Under the pieces are notes generated by a model. The model was not told where the DNA came from. It saw nothing but the letters and a program-made list of their open reading frames with translations, and did not search any database. Source: Burhinus oedicnemus (lineage: Eukaryota; Chordata; Aves; Charadriiformes; Burhinidae). Taken from it: a stretch of 64,000 nucleotides of DNA. The position numbers were made by a program, and so were the translations under genes. This document shows positions 48,711-63,350 of this stretch, piece after piece. The stretch is taken from contig VFFE01006710.1 of NCBI GenBank assembly GCA_008921705.1, positions 1,735,533-1,799,532 on the forward strand, written 5' to 3'. The first letter of the stretch is position 1. Every line of letters begins with the position of its first letter.

Positions 48711-51700
48711 AGAACTGCTGGGCATACACCATAATTTTGAGCTTACTTCTTTTGCTGACTTGTGATTTAATCAGGTCATGGAGCTAAACACAAGATAAAC
48801 AGGTTCAACAAACACAGATCTTGAAAACGAAAGCAGAAATGTTCATGTCACCAAGGCCACTCTGGACCTTGCCCGTTCAAGATGCCACCTCAATTGCAGG
48901 TTGCTGAGTTTTGTGGACTGATGTCCTCCCATCTGCAGCTGGGGTGGTTCTGTGCATTGGGTGTGTAAGTGTGTGTGTGAGTATTTGCCCATAGACTTGC
49001 AGGGCTGATTCCTCACCTCCTGCCCTGCCTCATTCCCATAGCCTCTGGGTATCCTATTGCAATCCCACCTTGAAAGCACACAGGTAGCATTCAGTTTATG
49101 CTGGCAGTAATTTCAGTAAGACAGCATGGACAGCAGAGGCACTGCAACTAATGTGTATCATGAATAGACGCAGCTGTGGCCAAATGATGTGTCATTTGGT
49201 CAATAGAAAACCTCTTAATAATACTTGATCTAGATTGTAGAGCTGCTGCATCGCAGTGGTGAGGGGAGGTGTTGCCAGAGTTATTCATCCAACCTTACTT
49301 CAAAATCTTACAACCCCCTGCCATGTCCCATTGCGCCCTGCTGAAAAGAGCTGCGGCTTAGCTGCTGATCAAAATAGGTGTTGGATCAGGTGCTGGTGAA
49401 CACCGTATTTCTTCCACTCCCTGTTTTAATGGGTAATGCCACCCGCAGCACCAACTGCCGCCTTGCTCTCTAGATGTCAAGTGATGCTGCACCTCTGCTG
49501 CTTTCTTGGCATGTCTCTGCCTTTTGTCTTTCTATTCAGGTTTTTATCCATCACACCAGCCTGTGCTATTTGCCCCATGCCTGCTGCAGAAGGGTGGGCT
49601 CTGGAGTCACTTCTGTGTCGCTCTTTGGCTCCTTGGCTTCTGTCATTTTTGTGGAAACCCATCCCACTTTCCCAACATCCACCCCTGTCCCCCAAACCCA
49701 GCCTTCTAGCTATGCCATCTCCCTTCAGGTCTCAGATATCCAGAAGCTGCTTTTCTCCAGCAAAGGAGCTCAGCTTGATTTATAAGGTCGATGGTTGTGA
49801 TCAGTGCAGGTGACTGCTGAAGTTCTTTTAAGCCTCTCCTTTTCCCTAGAAGGCTTAGCAGTTGCAAGATCCTTTGTATTCACCTCGTGGACTTGCTGAG
49901 CACAGCGATTATGGTGGGAAGCCTTCCAGAGCCACATCACCTTGTGCATGACTCAACTCAGGTGAATCATTAGCGTTCAGTGCCAAGAAATCACAGTAAT
50001 TGCATAAAGGCCTGAAGGAGAACTCAGCGCAAGCTGATCTATCACAGCCTTCAAATGCAGTGAGCCCTTCAAATACAGGTGTCTTAAATCCCCTCTGCCT
50101 CCACTGGTACCAGGGAGCCCGCTGTACCCTGGAAGAGGAAGGCAAAACATGGTCCCATGTGCCTTACGTGTCTCTAGTGCAATATTATATTATGCATGAT
50201 AAAAATTATCCTGAGTTCAAGGAGAGGCTGGGCAGATTCGCAAAAGGGTGTTTAGCAGAGGGAAGCCACAGCGACCTCAGAAAGCCCCTGAGCTGTGAAC
50301 GGTTGGCAGCTGGGCGATACCCAGGACAAGTAGGTATTTTTGCATTTTTTTCCAGAAATTCACTTCGGCTGTGGCCAGAGAGGCACTGCTGCCTAGGTGG
50401 CCCCTTGCCTCATGGGATATGACCATTCCCAGGAAAGCCATCGCTTCCCAGAGTGCGTGCGAGCCTTTGAGTCTCATCATGGACTGGCTCTGCCTGCTCT
50501 GCCTGCGCGTGGCTGCCCTTGGTGGGAGCAGGTCCCCGGGGCAGCGGGAACCTTTGTAGTCTGGATCTTTCTGCCTCACGTCAAGAGCAAAAAAAAAAGC
50601 TGGTGTGCTGCCCAAAACACAGCTGGCAGTGCTAATTTTAGGTCAAGAGCTTTAAGTTTCCCTTCAAATAGCAAGGACTACAGTTTAAACCCTTCCCTGA
50701 GCATGGGGCAATGTGTGTCCCTGACAGACAAGGACACAGCATGTAAAAACTTGCCTCGCTGAAGTCAGTAGGGGTCTACCCCTTCACTTGAGTGAGGGGC
50801 TTTTCTGGCCATCCCCTACCTTTCCATCATGAAGGAGCAGAGAGGTGCAGTCCCATGCAGCAGTCTGCAGTCAGCAAATCCTCCCGCCGGGAGCAGCAAA
50901 TTTATGAATTTTCATGGTATCCATTAGTAGTAAGCAGAAGTTGCCTTGAGACAGACTTTTTGTTAATTAACCTTCTGAACATGCACTTTTGTTTCTAACT
51001 GGTGAATGAATTTGGTGTTCAAAGTCTTCCCCACATGCCCCTGCTTTTTTCTTTTACTCTTGATGGTTAATGTAATCCTTCATGGATAGTAAAATAATTA
51101 CCAGGAGGCAAGAGGAGTAATTACACAGAGCAGAATAAATGCACATGGTCAGACCCTCTGCTAACATAAATAGATTTTGAGGGATCTATTGCTACTAGAT
51201 GAGGGTGTTCAAAGCCTGTCCTGCCCTTCTTCCTCCCCCAGAAGAGGAATCTGGAACGTAAGTTCTCAAGGATGTGAAATCTCGTTGTGTAAGGATGTTA
51301 ACATCTCCATGTTTACTTCTCAGCTTTCTATTTTTACACTGTCTAGAAAAAGCAGTCAGAGCACAGACAAAGCACTCAGCTGTGCTAAATATTCCCAGCA
51401 TGACTGCTTTGGTGACCGAAAACCAGAATCCCAAATGCTGAGCCTCTTGTGCTCCCATGGGGCCATGAAGATGGCAGACAGGGCTGGGAGGTTTCCAGGA
51501 GCAATGCATGAGAGGACACGGCCCGTCTCCAGCCAGTAGGCAATCTCCTGACCCCAGAGGGTCGGAGCGGGATCTGGGGGCTCCGCATGGGTGCCAAAGT
51601 GGAGCAGGTCAGATCAACTTTCTTCTGCGTCTGAGCAGCATTTGTCCCTTCTGCCACGGCCAGGAGAGGGGCCCCAGAGCTGAGCTCCTGCCCTGCACTC

Positions 51701-52821
51701 GCTCTGGATTTTGTATATCCAGAGGGAGCACTTGCAGCCCAGTTATATGATGATATTTTTTCATAGCCAGTTGCAGAGGAGGCAGTGGTACAAAACCAGC
51801 TTCAGTTGGCCCTCCTGTAAACCGTGACATCCCCATTTTTTCAACTGGAGTCAGTTTTACACAAACTGCACAAACCACTCACCTTAGAGAAAGCAGCTGG
51901 GTGATGCTGGCTGCAGTACCAGGACCTGGTTACACTTCTGTTTCCCACTGAGTCTTTAACAAAGTCTGTATTTTACTTGAGACTTGCCAGTTTGTCAGTT
52001 CTTAATTCACTTGCCTGACAATTCTATGTTATTAGTTATTGTGGTAATTTATAATGAGAGTATTGCAACCCATCAGGCAATCTACAAAAGGCAAATAACT
52101 TACATCTATTTAGTAGCTGTTACCAACCAAACCAAACCAAGTTTCTTTCACAAGACTTTTTCCCTGTAAATCATGCTGACCCCTATTATTTCCACTGACA
52201 TTCTTTATTTGCTGACTTCTATACTAGTATTTCATTATTTTGCCTGGAATTGCTAAATTGACTGGCTTAGAATTACTTTGACTGCCCTAGTGATTTCTTT
52301 TTTTTTTAGTTTGCCCAAAATACAGCATTTCTTCAGTCCTTTAAAACATTTGCAGTCCTCCAAGATTAAGTGGGAGCCGGTCAGAAGTCCCTTGAGCTAA
52401 TTAATTTCAGTTGTGAGGGCGACAGTTGTCTGGACCTGTTAAGGTAATAATGTTTATCTCTAGTAATGCTGTTTAATAGCCTCCTTGGTTACTAATGGGA
52501 TGGAAAAGTGCATTGTCCTCATGACATCAGCGCATGATTCCTCTTGTTTCTAAATTCAGAACAAAAATATTTATTGAACACCTCAGTCCTTTTCACATCA
52601 TCATCAACAATTCTACCATTTCCATCTAGTGATGCAAGCACTTTTGAAGTGAGCATCATCTTAAATGTAAACTAGAGCCAAATGCCAGCTTATTGCCCTG
52701 TTCTACTTAATGTACTTGTCACCGATTTAGGACCTGATTGTTGAAGACTGCAGCAATATGAAAATCCCACTGAAATCCTAAAGGATCTTCGGAGGCAAAC
52801 TCAACCTCCCAGGATTTTGGT
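48711..52821. other. Non-coding stretch without a recognised gene
   Basis: Open frames of up to 140 codons (for example 50000-50422) show no recognisable domain. No repeat family was assigned. Confidence 0.45.
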
Positions 52822-52992
52822 ATAGAATCATAGAATCATAGAATGGTTTGGGTTGGAAGGGATCTTGAAGATCATGTACTTCCAACCCCCCTGCCATGGG
52901 CAGGGACACCTTCCACGAGATCAGGTTGCTCAAAGTCCCATCCAACCTGGCCTTGAACACTTCTAGGGATGGGGCATCCACAACTTCTCTAG
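52822..52992 (-). mobile_element. CR1 LINE, 3' fragment
   Basis: The plus strand begins with ATAGAATCATAGAATCATAG and continues with the antisense CR1 3' end to CCACAACTTCTCTAG. Two tail octamers are retained, so the 3' terminus is intact. Confidence 0.92.
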
Positions 52993-55900
52993 TATCTTTG
53001 CTACTGCCTGCCAAAATGACGTCAAAGATTGAAATGGGCAATGACTGACGCAGTGCATGGTCTTATTGATTTTGTTAAAGCTAAAAATGGCCGCAATTCA
53101 AGCTTTAAATTAGTCGGAAAGGTAGCACAGTACTTTTCTTAAGCCAATAGCATTCTTAAATTATTTTACACCAGCCAGCATCTTTCATACAATGTTTTTA
53201 AAAGCTGGTTTCTATGCAGCATCTGCTCTAAGTGCTTCTAATGTAAAAAATTACCCAGCTGTAGCACAGAGACAGAAGAAAATGTCTTAACTCTGATAGC
53301 ACAGCACAGAAAGGGCACAGAGCTACAAAAGTGCACCATGAGGAAGTGCCTGATGGCTAATGACATCATCGCTGCTGCTGTTAACGTCTATGGTCTATGA
53401 CCTGACCTTGTGATTAGGACTCTGAAGGTACTGACATCCCTTCATGTGAGTTATGTTACATCAGGTAGACTTCTCTCTTCCTGGACACTCTTGTGCTCAA
53501 GCTTCATGCTGCTGTGAGCAGGGCAGTGGGGAAGGGGCTGTGTTCCTGCTGCTCAGAGGGCTTGGGTGGTGGGAGCACCCCAGCCTCACCAGTGCAGTGC
53601 CTCTCCTCCTATTCATGGTGCATGGGGCTCTGCGGCGTACTAGAAATGATACAGTCAGTCTCGTCCTCCAACTCCATCCTCCTTTTATTAAGGAAAAACA
53701 AAAAGCATATTTCAAAAGATAGCTATTTGGGGCATTTGTTGGGTTTTTGTTTGTTTGTTTGTTTGTTTGTTTCCTTAAATCAGGAAACGTCGCCTCTTTG
53801 AAAGCTATGGTGCCCATTTCTGTTTGCAAAGGCTGATCTGTAGGGACCAGGAAGCCAAAGCCATACTTCTGCATGACTTTTTATCCTGCAGGATGGAACA
53901 ATTAAACCTGGCAAATAATTGGCCAATGCACTAGTCAGAGTTCAAAAAGCTTTCAAGTATTAACTGGAAATTTCAAAAGTCCTTTTGTGCCACCAGGACA
54001 GTATTGTATTGCTTTTTTTCCTGCCTTCAAATACTTGCAAAAGATATTTGCATAATGTTTGCTGAATTGACTGTGAAAGGGCACAGCGAGCTCTCCGCAG
54101 AGCGCGGTTAACCTCAGCTCCTCTCCTTGTCCAGACGTGTCCCGAGCAATCAGCTTATGGCTGAACAACAGATCATAGCACCAGTCGAACTACACACTGG
54201 AGAATTTCCAATTCATCTTCTCCTTATGTTAATAAGATGACTTGTTATAAATGTCATCATTTGAGTAAAAGACCTTGCTCAGTTTCTTTTTTTCTGCTCA
54301 GCTATTACCAGTTGATCAAAGGAAGAAATTATAGACTATGTCATCAACCTTAACTATATCACCATCTCTCTTCCCTCCTCACTTTATTGTCTTCATAGTT
54401 AAATTCTAATAAGACATTATCTCCAGTTTACCTAGGGTCTCAAAGGGATCTGATTTTCAACCTTGTCAGGCATATAATAGCTTCTGTTGAATGATCATTT
54501 GTATTAGAGGAGTGCTGAGGAGCTCAATGCATAGTACAAAGTATTAAAGACAGTCCCTGATTCAAAATGCTTGCAGTCAACTTGGGTACCAGAGATGACA
54601 GGAGGGAAAACCGCTGCAAAGGGGGACAAGTCTCATGCCCCACCTGCTGTTGCTACCTCTCACTCTTGTACAACACCTAGGTGTACAGTTCTCAGCCTTT
54701 TTATCGCTCTCCTTCCATTTTCTTTCATGTTTGTTTTTTCCTGACCATACAGTCTCAATGACAGCACTTGGAGAACCTCTTCATGGCTTCTCTCTGCTGT
54801 GTTGGCTCCTCTGTTCTCCACTATGTGTTTAAGCTGATGCATATGCAGGCCCAGGTACTAAGAAATGTCTAATCTTAAAATGTAGAGTGGGGAAAATAAC
54901 CCTTGAGAATGAATGAGAAATTAAGACAAAATACAGTGCTAATGAATGTCTCTGTATTTAAATTCAACTCATGGTGAGTGGGTGGAAAGCTCTAGGATGT
55001 TTCTTCAAGATCCCAAGAGAAGAAATTTGACCTGTAGCAGCTAGTGGCAAAGGCAAAATGAAGCTAGACATGACTGAGATGGTGATGTGCCATGGAGAAG
55101 GCTCTGCCTTGTGATGTGATGCAGAAGCTATTCTGCACATCCCAGTGCAAAAAGGGTGGCTACAGTCCCTTAGTGAGATTTAGTAGTGTAATCCATTTTT
55201 ACTGCTACGTAATCACTTAAGTACCACTGCTGTTGGGCAGCTGTGACCAGCAGTGACTGGTGTTACAGTCACTGTTTTTTCCTAGAGGCACTGTTTACTG
55301 GTGTTTACTGCCTCTTTTTCTCTTTGGAACCGGTGCCATGAACACAAGTCATTGAAAAAGAGGAAACCTGCACAAATCTGCTGTGCTCCAGGGAAAGGAC
55401 AGGCATCAGCCAAAGCTGATTACTGGACCTTGCTCTGTGAGCTCCTACACCCTCTGATATTAGACCTGGCCAGTGAGCTACAACAAGGTCCTTCTGCCTG
55501 CAGTGGCCAGATGCAATCAGTTCAGAGTTGTTTCTGCTAAAGCTTTTGCTGCATAAAAATGCAATTCACCCCCAAACACTGACATTAACAATGACTGTTG
55601 GATGGTGGTGTTATCTCTCAGCAGGCATCCATCTTGTAGGTATAGGTATTGAAAGAGCCCAGAATTTTATTCATCTCTGAAAATACTGCAAGATAGTGAA
55701 ACTCGCTGGAGGTAAGATGTATTCTGAGTCTCTTCTGGACAACGTAAACAAAGCAGCCTGTCTGTGTAGGAGTATGCAGGTGTTTTGTGCTTGGCAGATA
55801 ACCAACACTGTGGTACCTCTGGTTCTTCTTCAGATGTCCCTTTGCTCTCCTCAATCAATTATCTCACCTACTCACAACTTGTTTTGGGGATTTAATTTCA

Positions 55901-58900
55901 CTAGCATGGAAATACCCTGGAACTTGAGACTTGCCAGGAGTGTTGAAACGAGACAATGACCCGTGCTTGGCTTGCCTGAGAGCTTGCGTCAGTAGGGATC
56001 GCTCTGTTTACCTGAAATAGATGGAGCTTCTACTTATAAAATCTATGGTGAGAAGACCAGACCCAAGCGTGTGCGTGCAGTTAGCTAACACACATATTTT
56101 GCAGGGTTTTAAGATGATTTAATGAATGTGGAACACGTGGGAGTTCATGCACCTGCTGACTAAAGAAGATTATCCCAAAGTATCCTGAAGCTTTTAAGAA
56201 TCAGCATGTAATGAATCTGCTACTACCACATCTCAAAAATAATGCTCTGCTGGTTTCCTTTTGGTGGCTTTTATTCTCCGGTGGTGCTGCTAATCCAACT
56301 GTTTCCCCCAAAGAAATAAATATTGCTCTGATGAGTTCTTATAAAATGCCTGGCAAGCATATAAATCTCCAACTGATAGCTTGTGTGCTATAAATTACTA
56401 AAGCTGCCCTTACAGTTGACCCCATCGAAGCAAGCTGGCTCGTCCTGACACTGCTGACCTTTTCATCCATATTCATAACGTTCTTCCCCACCATTCTCAA
56501 GTGAAGGAAGAGCATTGCTGAAGATGAACATAGTGGAATCTGGTATTCACTTCATAGGGCAGAAAACAGGTGAATCTCCAAGTGATTTAGTATATTATTC
56601 CCTACAGGCCAGCAAATTATGAACCTTCTCTTCCTGTAAGGCCTTTGCCTCTACCTTGGATGTTACTGTAGACATATCCTTCAATTTAAAGGGAACTATG
56701 ATTTTTTTTTTCTAAAAGTATGTTAAGTATTTCATCAAAGCTTTTCATCTTGCAGGCAAAAATTACAATGCAATAGAATGCAGGAATCCAAGAAGATAGT
56801 TTCAAGCAGAACTGACATTTTCATTAAACCAGAATGGTATGACCTAGTATCAGTCAGCAGAGCAAACGCTTGGCTACAGAGACAATAGTAATGATTCCTC
56901 TAGAGACACAACTGTTTATTCTAATCTAAAATTTCCCTTCCTTATTTGCCTTATTTATAAGGCCAGCAAAGAAAGTTCAGCAATCTTGGATTTCTAGTAA
57001 AATACATTAATTTGATCAAAACATACACGAATGGCTTCTTTTTCACGAGTTCTCATTCACCCATTGCCAAGTTCCTAAGTCTTGTCTTAATAAGTCTCCC
57101 AGGCAAGGAGCAACTTTGTGCAGTTCATAAATCGGTGAGCTCCTGTTGAATGAAAATCTCAGTTTTCTTTAGTGTAAACTGATGTTTTAATTCAAATCAA
57201 GATTTTCATCCTCTTCATGAATATCAATCACATGGCCCCAGTGAACTAAGTATCAAGTGAATTTTCCTAGAAAGGCCTGAAATTGGTCCAATGGGAGAAG
57301 TTCCACGAAGCATCTTCTGAACAAGCAAACCCTTGGGACAGGGTAGTAGAGGATCAGCTGCATGAAGCAGAGTCTGCAGCGAATGTACTCCCAAAATAAA
57401 CCTTGGGCTGGGTCTGAAAATGCACAAGTGCATGAGCGGAGTACTAGGGGAAAAGGAAGGAAAAGAAAAACAGAAGTGGTTACTGGAGCAAAACTCCTTA
57501 AGGAAATCTTGCATCTCTGGTATTGAACCAAATATTCTTGCCTTACCATTGTAACAACAACCACACAGGAATGGGAGAAGGAATTTGTTCACGGTTTGAA
57601 GGGCAAAGTACAGCCCTCTGGCCATGCATGTTGCATTGGATTCTCCAGGCCACATGAAATAATTTTTCTGTCTAAGTAAGCTTACAACCTTTCTCATAAG
57701 AAATAAGCACATACATGAAAATTAATTGAATGAATAAGAGGAAAAAAAACTGAAATAGAGATGATCTCAAGCTGCCCGTTGTTCCCATTCTCCCACACAG
57801 GAGTCCTCAAACCCTGCTGCTTCTCTTATGAAACCAATCAACTTTCCCTGAGAAGCTATTTCTTTAAATGTGATATCGAAATAGCTCCAATTTGCCATAA
57901 GGTGATTCCTACTTAAGATGCCACACCATACAACCATGTATCATCTGACCTAATCTCATCAGGCAGCACGACATCATCATTGCTGAGCTTTTACTAATTA
58001 AAAATGCCAAATATGAGATCAGTTAAGCGTATGGTTTTAATTCTTTCAGCAAAGTTTTATATGACACAAATCCTAGATGAGACATTCTGACAATGTTCAC
58101 ACTACACCAGCTCCACTCTTTTATTGCGTTGATATGTCTTCCTGCCCCCCCTTGAGTTATGAGGGTCATAAATTAAAAATAGCTCTACAATTTAGGCTAC
58201 ATAATAAAAAGAAAATAATTTCTGTGGCATAGCAGGGGAATAAAAGAGGATGACTGGAGAAGGCCATACTGCACATTCTGAAAAGAAGTGTTAACGCATA
58301 TAGGGTTTTATTTTAGTAAATTCCATAGTAGTAAAATTAAATGTCATGTTGGTACATAGGACGATGTTGTGGGTTAAAAAAAACCCAGGAAAAACTCTCC
58401 AGCTGGTATAAAACAAGGACACCAAACTGAAGCCATTTTGTGCAATGCTACTACACTCCAGCTAAGAATCTGTGCCTATAGGTGGTTAAAAATGGTTTAA
58501 AAATACTAGTCCTCTAAAAATCCATCTTGTAGAACCATGCAAATGACAGAGGCCTGTCCCAGTCAGACTGTATCTCTGCAAACATTTATGCAAGTAAATA
58601 ACCATGCACATGAATGGTCTTATTGTTTTCCAGTTGACTAGGCAGGATTGGGGCCTGTTCCCGGCTGTACAGGAGATGGGAATGTTGGCAACCAGCACAA
58701 CTGAAATATTGAGCACAGCGAAAGATTGATGCTTAGGCAGAGGAGGGGCAGATTGCTTTTGCTGGTCCAAACTCAGTTCAGTAACGTTGTTACACCAGTC
58801 CAACTAAAATTAAGATTAACATCCGTACTCTTGACAAATACCTAGTCATTTAAAAATCAATCAATCAACAAGAAACAAACAAAAAAAAATCAAAGGAAAG

Positions 58901-61900
58901 ATTTTCAAAATGATACTTAAAAAGTGCATATTAAGAAGGAGGATTATTAGCATTTGATGATGATCCAGCTCATGCTGATACCCAGAACCAGTGATGAAAA
59001 TCCTTGGTCTCCAGCTCTACAGGAAAGGGCTCAATCCCACACTTTCTGTTGGCAGGCAATAGCACCATTACCTGTATAAAGGACACAGGTTCAGACCTGC
59101 AGTGTCCTCTTGCAAAAGTCCACAGATCTTTCCTGCTCACATTAAAAATCAAGGCAGAAATCCTGATCCAAAGTGAGAACGCTGCAGGCGTAGAGCAGGA
59201 GTGCACAGCTCCCTGCAGCGGGGCCCGAAGAACTGGCCTGGCTGCAAATTTGGAAAGTCACCACTGAGGAGCAGAATCTATCCGAATGAAGAAGGGGTTT
59301 AAGAAACCCTGTGTGACCTACTTGTGAACCTCTCCCGATGCATCTCAAAGTAAGTTGGCAAAGAGCAAATGAAATAATGTTGGGGAACAGTGCCTGACGA
59401 CTACTCCTGCAGTCTCTTTGGTGCAAAGCAGCCAGGAATTCATGAGCTGCACGCGTGCCTGTGAATATACGTCCATGCAGCTGCGCACACCGAATTTCAG
59501 CCAGCCTGTGACAGGTTAGTCGGGCAGAGTTCACCATAGCAGTTCTGCACACCTTTACTTATAAGCTACCCATCATGTCAATATCTAAACAATAACCAAA
59601 ATTATTTCTTTCCCTTACCTTATGCATAGGGAAAACTGCCTTTCAGGGGGAAGCCACAAGGGATATCTGGATCAGGCTATGATCAGTCTGGAGCAGAAGC
59701 CTCCTCTGCAGCAAGACGCAGCAAGACGGTTCATGTTTGGGAACTCTGTCAAAAATCTCTCTTGCATCAGAGCCTGGCAGAAAGAGCTTTATTTAGTTCA
59801 GCTCCTCTGGGGATGGTGGGATCTTTGTTTTGAAGCAGGGATCTAAAGTGGTTCTGCTCCAAGCTGTGATAGCTGTGAGCTCAGGGTGTCAGACAAAAGG
59901 TATTTCAGTAGGGCAGGTGACCTAATTCAACAGCTCTGGATACAGAAATCTGGCTTTCCTACAGCCCTGTGACCTGCTGTTATTCTACCTGGACATTTTA
60001 TCTCCCCTTCAGGCTCCTTGTTTACTGAGAATATGAGTGATTTGGGACAGGGACTGGTCCTTACTCTGAATCTGCACAATGTACAGTACAATGAACCTCC
60101 TGCCACCTGGGTCGTGGTTAATACAGCTATGGGCATGTAGCTGGAGGTGACAATGCTGTAGATGAACAGAGAGACCTGCATGATAGGCACCTTCTGTTGC
60201 AAACTTAGTGTGAGCCGCACTGTCCTGCTGCTGCACCCAACTTCTTGACGTCTTTCCCAGGCCTTCCCTCCTCTCTGTGGGAAAAGATAGTTTTAAGACA
60301 CTTCTATAGTATCATATTCTCAAAGGCAGTTATGTGTTTGGTCAGCCTGTGGTGTAAACTAGAGCAGCCTACGGGTTGCAGTGGCTGCCAACAGGGCTTA
60401 TTCCAATAGGAAAAAACCTAAAAATCAAAGTACAGCGGTGCAACAGCTTCTCTTTCCCACAGAGGCACCCTCTGCCTGGGATGTAAAGATGATGATGTAG
60501 CACCAGGCTATTCTGCAGCCCCTGGTGCCCACACACAATTTTGGGAGGGGTGAGGAGAGAGGAGAAGGAAGGACTTCACTTATTAGCTTTTTTATTCCCT
60601 TTAGATTACCAGAATAAAATAAAGAGGCTGTAATGCAGCATTCAGCCAGGCCCAGTGTATTGGCCTAAACTGCATCTTCAGCAGGTCAGAAGACACATGG
60701 TGGGAACAGGGACTATTTTTCGTCTCTATAAATAGTGAAGTACTGACTGCTCAGACGAATGTATAAATGAACAGGAAACCCGGGCTTTTAAGGGAGACTA
60801 AAGCAAACACTAACCTTTTTATAGTAACTTATAACAAAGATTTGCCTAGATGGCAGGCTTGTATAAAGAAGTAAATTATCCTACTTCCTTACAGCAGTAT
60901 AGAGATGCTCTGCAGATCGGCTCATAGAGCAGCCTCTCCAGTAAATAGATGTAGTTCAGAAAGAAGTGAACAATATTTATAAAAACTTTACCTATAGGTC
61001 AGTTAAATCAATAACGAAACATCACTCAATGACAGGACAAACTAGCAAATATGGTGGAAATCCATTTTTTTTTATAAAGCATGTCTATTACTTTATGACA
61101 GTGGTCAATGCAAAAGCCTTTAAAGCGCCCTGTAAGCGGCTGCTGCTCCCTCTATCCTCCTGCCTGGCATCCGAGGGACACAGCGTGCTGCAAGGGCGCG
61201 GTGCTCCGCTCTGAGGAGATACCAAGAGCACTCCAATAAAACACAGATGCTGCAGCTTCAGCCAGCTTTGAAGCCTTTGAAGATAATCACACCTTGAAAT
61301 CACCCTGGGGCATGATGTATTTGCCAGGGAAGAAGTAAAATGTTGATTAAAGAAGGCAATAATGCTATTAATTAAATAGTAACAAAGTCCTACTACTCTT
61401 TGGAAAGAGGAGGGAAAAGAAGAAATGCTGTTTTCCTTCCCTCCTCGTGGTCCTGCTGCAGCTTGTTTCGCCCTCCCTGGCTCCTCAGCCTTGCTTAAGG
61501 CTGTAAGCCAGGAGTAAGCCCATGGAGCGATGCTGCTGTAGGAGTGCCCCCAGTGACTGGTGTACTGGACCTATGGTTCCCATACCATCAGACTTTGTTA
61601 AGGTTACATTCTGAGACAAAATTCTAAATGACAGCACTGAAGGCACCAACGGAAACTGCTGCAGGTGATTGAGAAACAATACTCAAACCCATACAGCATA
61701 TAAACACAAAGATGCCTTTCCCGCTGGAATACGAGCCTGGGGAAACACCACTATGAACTTGCTGTCTTCCTTATAGTCTTTCCTTAGCAGCCCATGCCAG
61801 CTGGGGCCAGAGAGCCGGTGCGAAGCTGCTGCTGTTCGCAGCTCCACTGACTTCTGCAGGAGCTGGGGGCTCTCTTGAAAAAGCTTTTGCATTGGCAAAT

Positions 61901-62440
61901 AGTTGGATCCATTACCATGATACTCCTCCTGATGGGGAAAAAAAAAAAAAAAAGGTGGCCATTGCTCTCTGCACTTCCTGCTCTTCAGGAATTTTCCAGT
62001 TACCTACAACTGAAGAGAACCCATAAAATAGCACGTCCTTTCACATCACCCATTTTGGGCTCTTATTCCATGGTCAGATCCTCGAGATTAACTCTGTCCT
62101 GTCAAACGCCTTTAGGTACCGCCCTGCAAGAGGACCAGAGTCGTGCACGTGGAGATGGATGTCAACCTAACAACCGACGCTCGGTGGAGAGTGAGACAGA
62201 AGCAGCTGGTGTTGGGACTCACTTGGGTGGGAGAAGAGGCTGGTGTTGGGGCTGGCTCCGGTGGCTAGTGGAGGCAGCACCTCCTGACCCACAACCTCCA
62301 GCTTGCCCGTCGGGCCTCCCGAAGTCGAGGACACGCCGCATCCTGGTCAGAGAGGCGTCATGAGGCCCTGCTGGCCTTCGCCGAGCCTCCTAGAGAGCCT
62401 GAAACGAGGCACGCTGAACCTGGGTACGGCTGTTACCGCG
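52993..62440. other. Non-coding stretch between CR1 and the second CpG island
   Basis: No gene is recognised. It contains a (GTTT)6 run at 53749-53772 and a poly(A) run near 61941-61955. The longest frame, 57224-57712 on the minus strand, has no recognisable domain. Confidence 0.45.
53749..53772. repeat. (GTTT)6 microsatellite
   Basis: Six perfect GTTT units preceded by a further T-rich stretch, seen directly. Confidence 0.95.
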
Positions 62441-62449
62441 CTGAGGGGC

Positions 62450-63350
62450 CACGACCCAGCAGTCCCGCCCGCCTCTCTCACACCTGGCGTTCAGGTGCCA
62501 CGGCCCGAGGCCGGAGCCGGGATGGGGCGGGGGGGGGTGGTGGATGTGCCGGGCCGATGGGCCCGGGCAGGGCGGCGGCGGGGGAGGCGGCCGGGCCGCG
62601 GCCGGGCCCGGCGGCTGGAGCCGCCTCCTGACGTCGGGAACCTGCCGCACGCGGGGGCGGGGCGGGGCGGGCGCCGGGAGCGGCCCGCGGGGCAGGCAGA
62701 GCCGGCTGGCGGGGCGCGGCGCCCGGCCTGCCACCGTGCCGAGGGCCGCAGCAGGTAGGGCGGCGGGGAGCGGGCGGCTCCCGCCGCACCGGCCGGGCGG
62801 GGGACCTGGGGAGGGAAGCCGGGCCCTGGCAGACAAAGGGCCGGGCCCGCCCCGTGGCGTGGGGAGGGGGAGACCCCGCGCCGTACCTGGCCCGCCGCGG
62901 CCCCGGCCGGGGCTGCCCGCTCTCCCCTCGGCAGCGAGCGCGGCCCAGCCGGGGCCTTGGGAAGGGGGGCAGCCCCGGCGGCCGCTCCGCAGCGCGGCTC
63001 GGGGCGGTGCGAGGCGGCCGCGGGTCTCGGCCGGCGGCTCCCGGCTCCCCTCCCCGGGCGCTTTGTCGGGGAGGCGGCGTTTCCCCGGCAGGGCCGGGCG
63101 GCGGGGCCGCTGGCATGTCGTGACAGGGGCGCGGAAGCCCTTGCCGCCGGCTCCCAGAGGGTTTTGAGTGTCCGCAGCGACAGAGAGGGCGGCGGGGGAT
63201 GCGATCTCCCCTCACAACCCCTCCAGGCCTGCGCTCCGCCGGGGGAGGTCATTCATCCTCCCGCGGGTGTCACCTGCGCGTCCCCGGGGCCGCTGGGGCG
63301 GGGAAGGCCGGCGGTAAGACCGGGGAGCGCAGCCCAGCCCAGCCCAGCTA
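62450..63350. promoter_or_regulatory. Second CpG-island-like promoter region
   Basis: GC content and CpG density are very high throughout. It contains stacked GC boxes at 62651-62672 (GGGGCGGGGCGGGG), a CRE-like TGACGTCG at 62629-62636 and a G-rich tract at 62519-62540 able to form a G-quadruplex. A strong splice donor to the right (62754/62755) points to plus-strand transcription. By remembered vertebrate gene order the next gene after ZBTB42 is CEP170B. Confidence 0.65.
62680..62754 (+). other. Putative non-coding first exon of the downstream gene (possibly CEP170B); 5' end approximate
   Basis: The donor GCAG|GTAGGG at 62754/62755 follows GC boxes and a CRE-like site by about 100 bp, a typical spacing for a TATA-less promoter. 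No ATG lies in the stretch between the GC boxes and the donor, consistent with a 5' UTR exon. The coding exons would lie beyond the window, so the gene identity rests on synteny alone. Confidence 0.4.

Noticed and set aside
57224..57712. 162-codon minus-strand frame
   Set aside because: Cys/Leu/Phe-rich random-looking sequence with no recognisable motif or supporting gene structure.
58370..58490. Possible LTR or SINE end
   Set aside because: Some strings looked repeat-like, but no terminal repeats, primer-binding site or known family could be supported.
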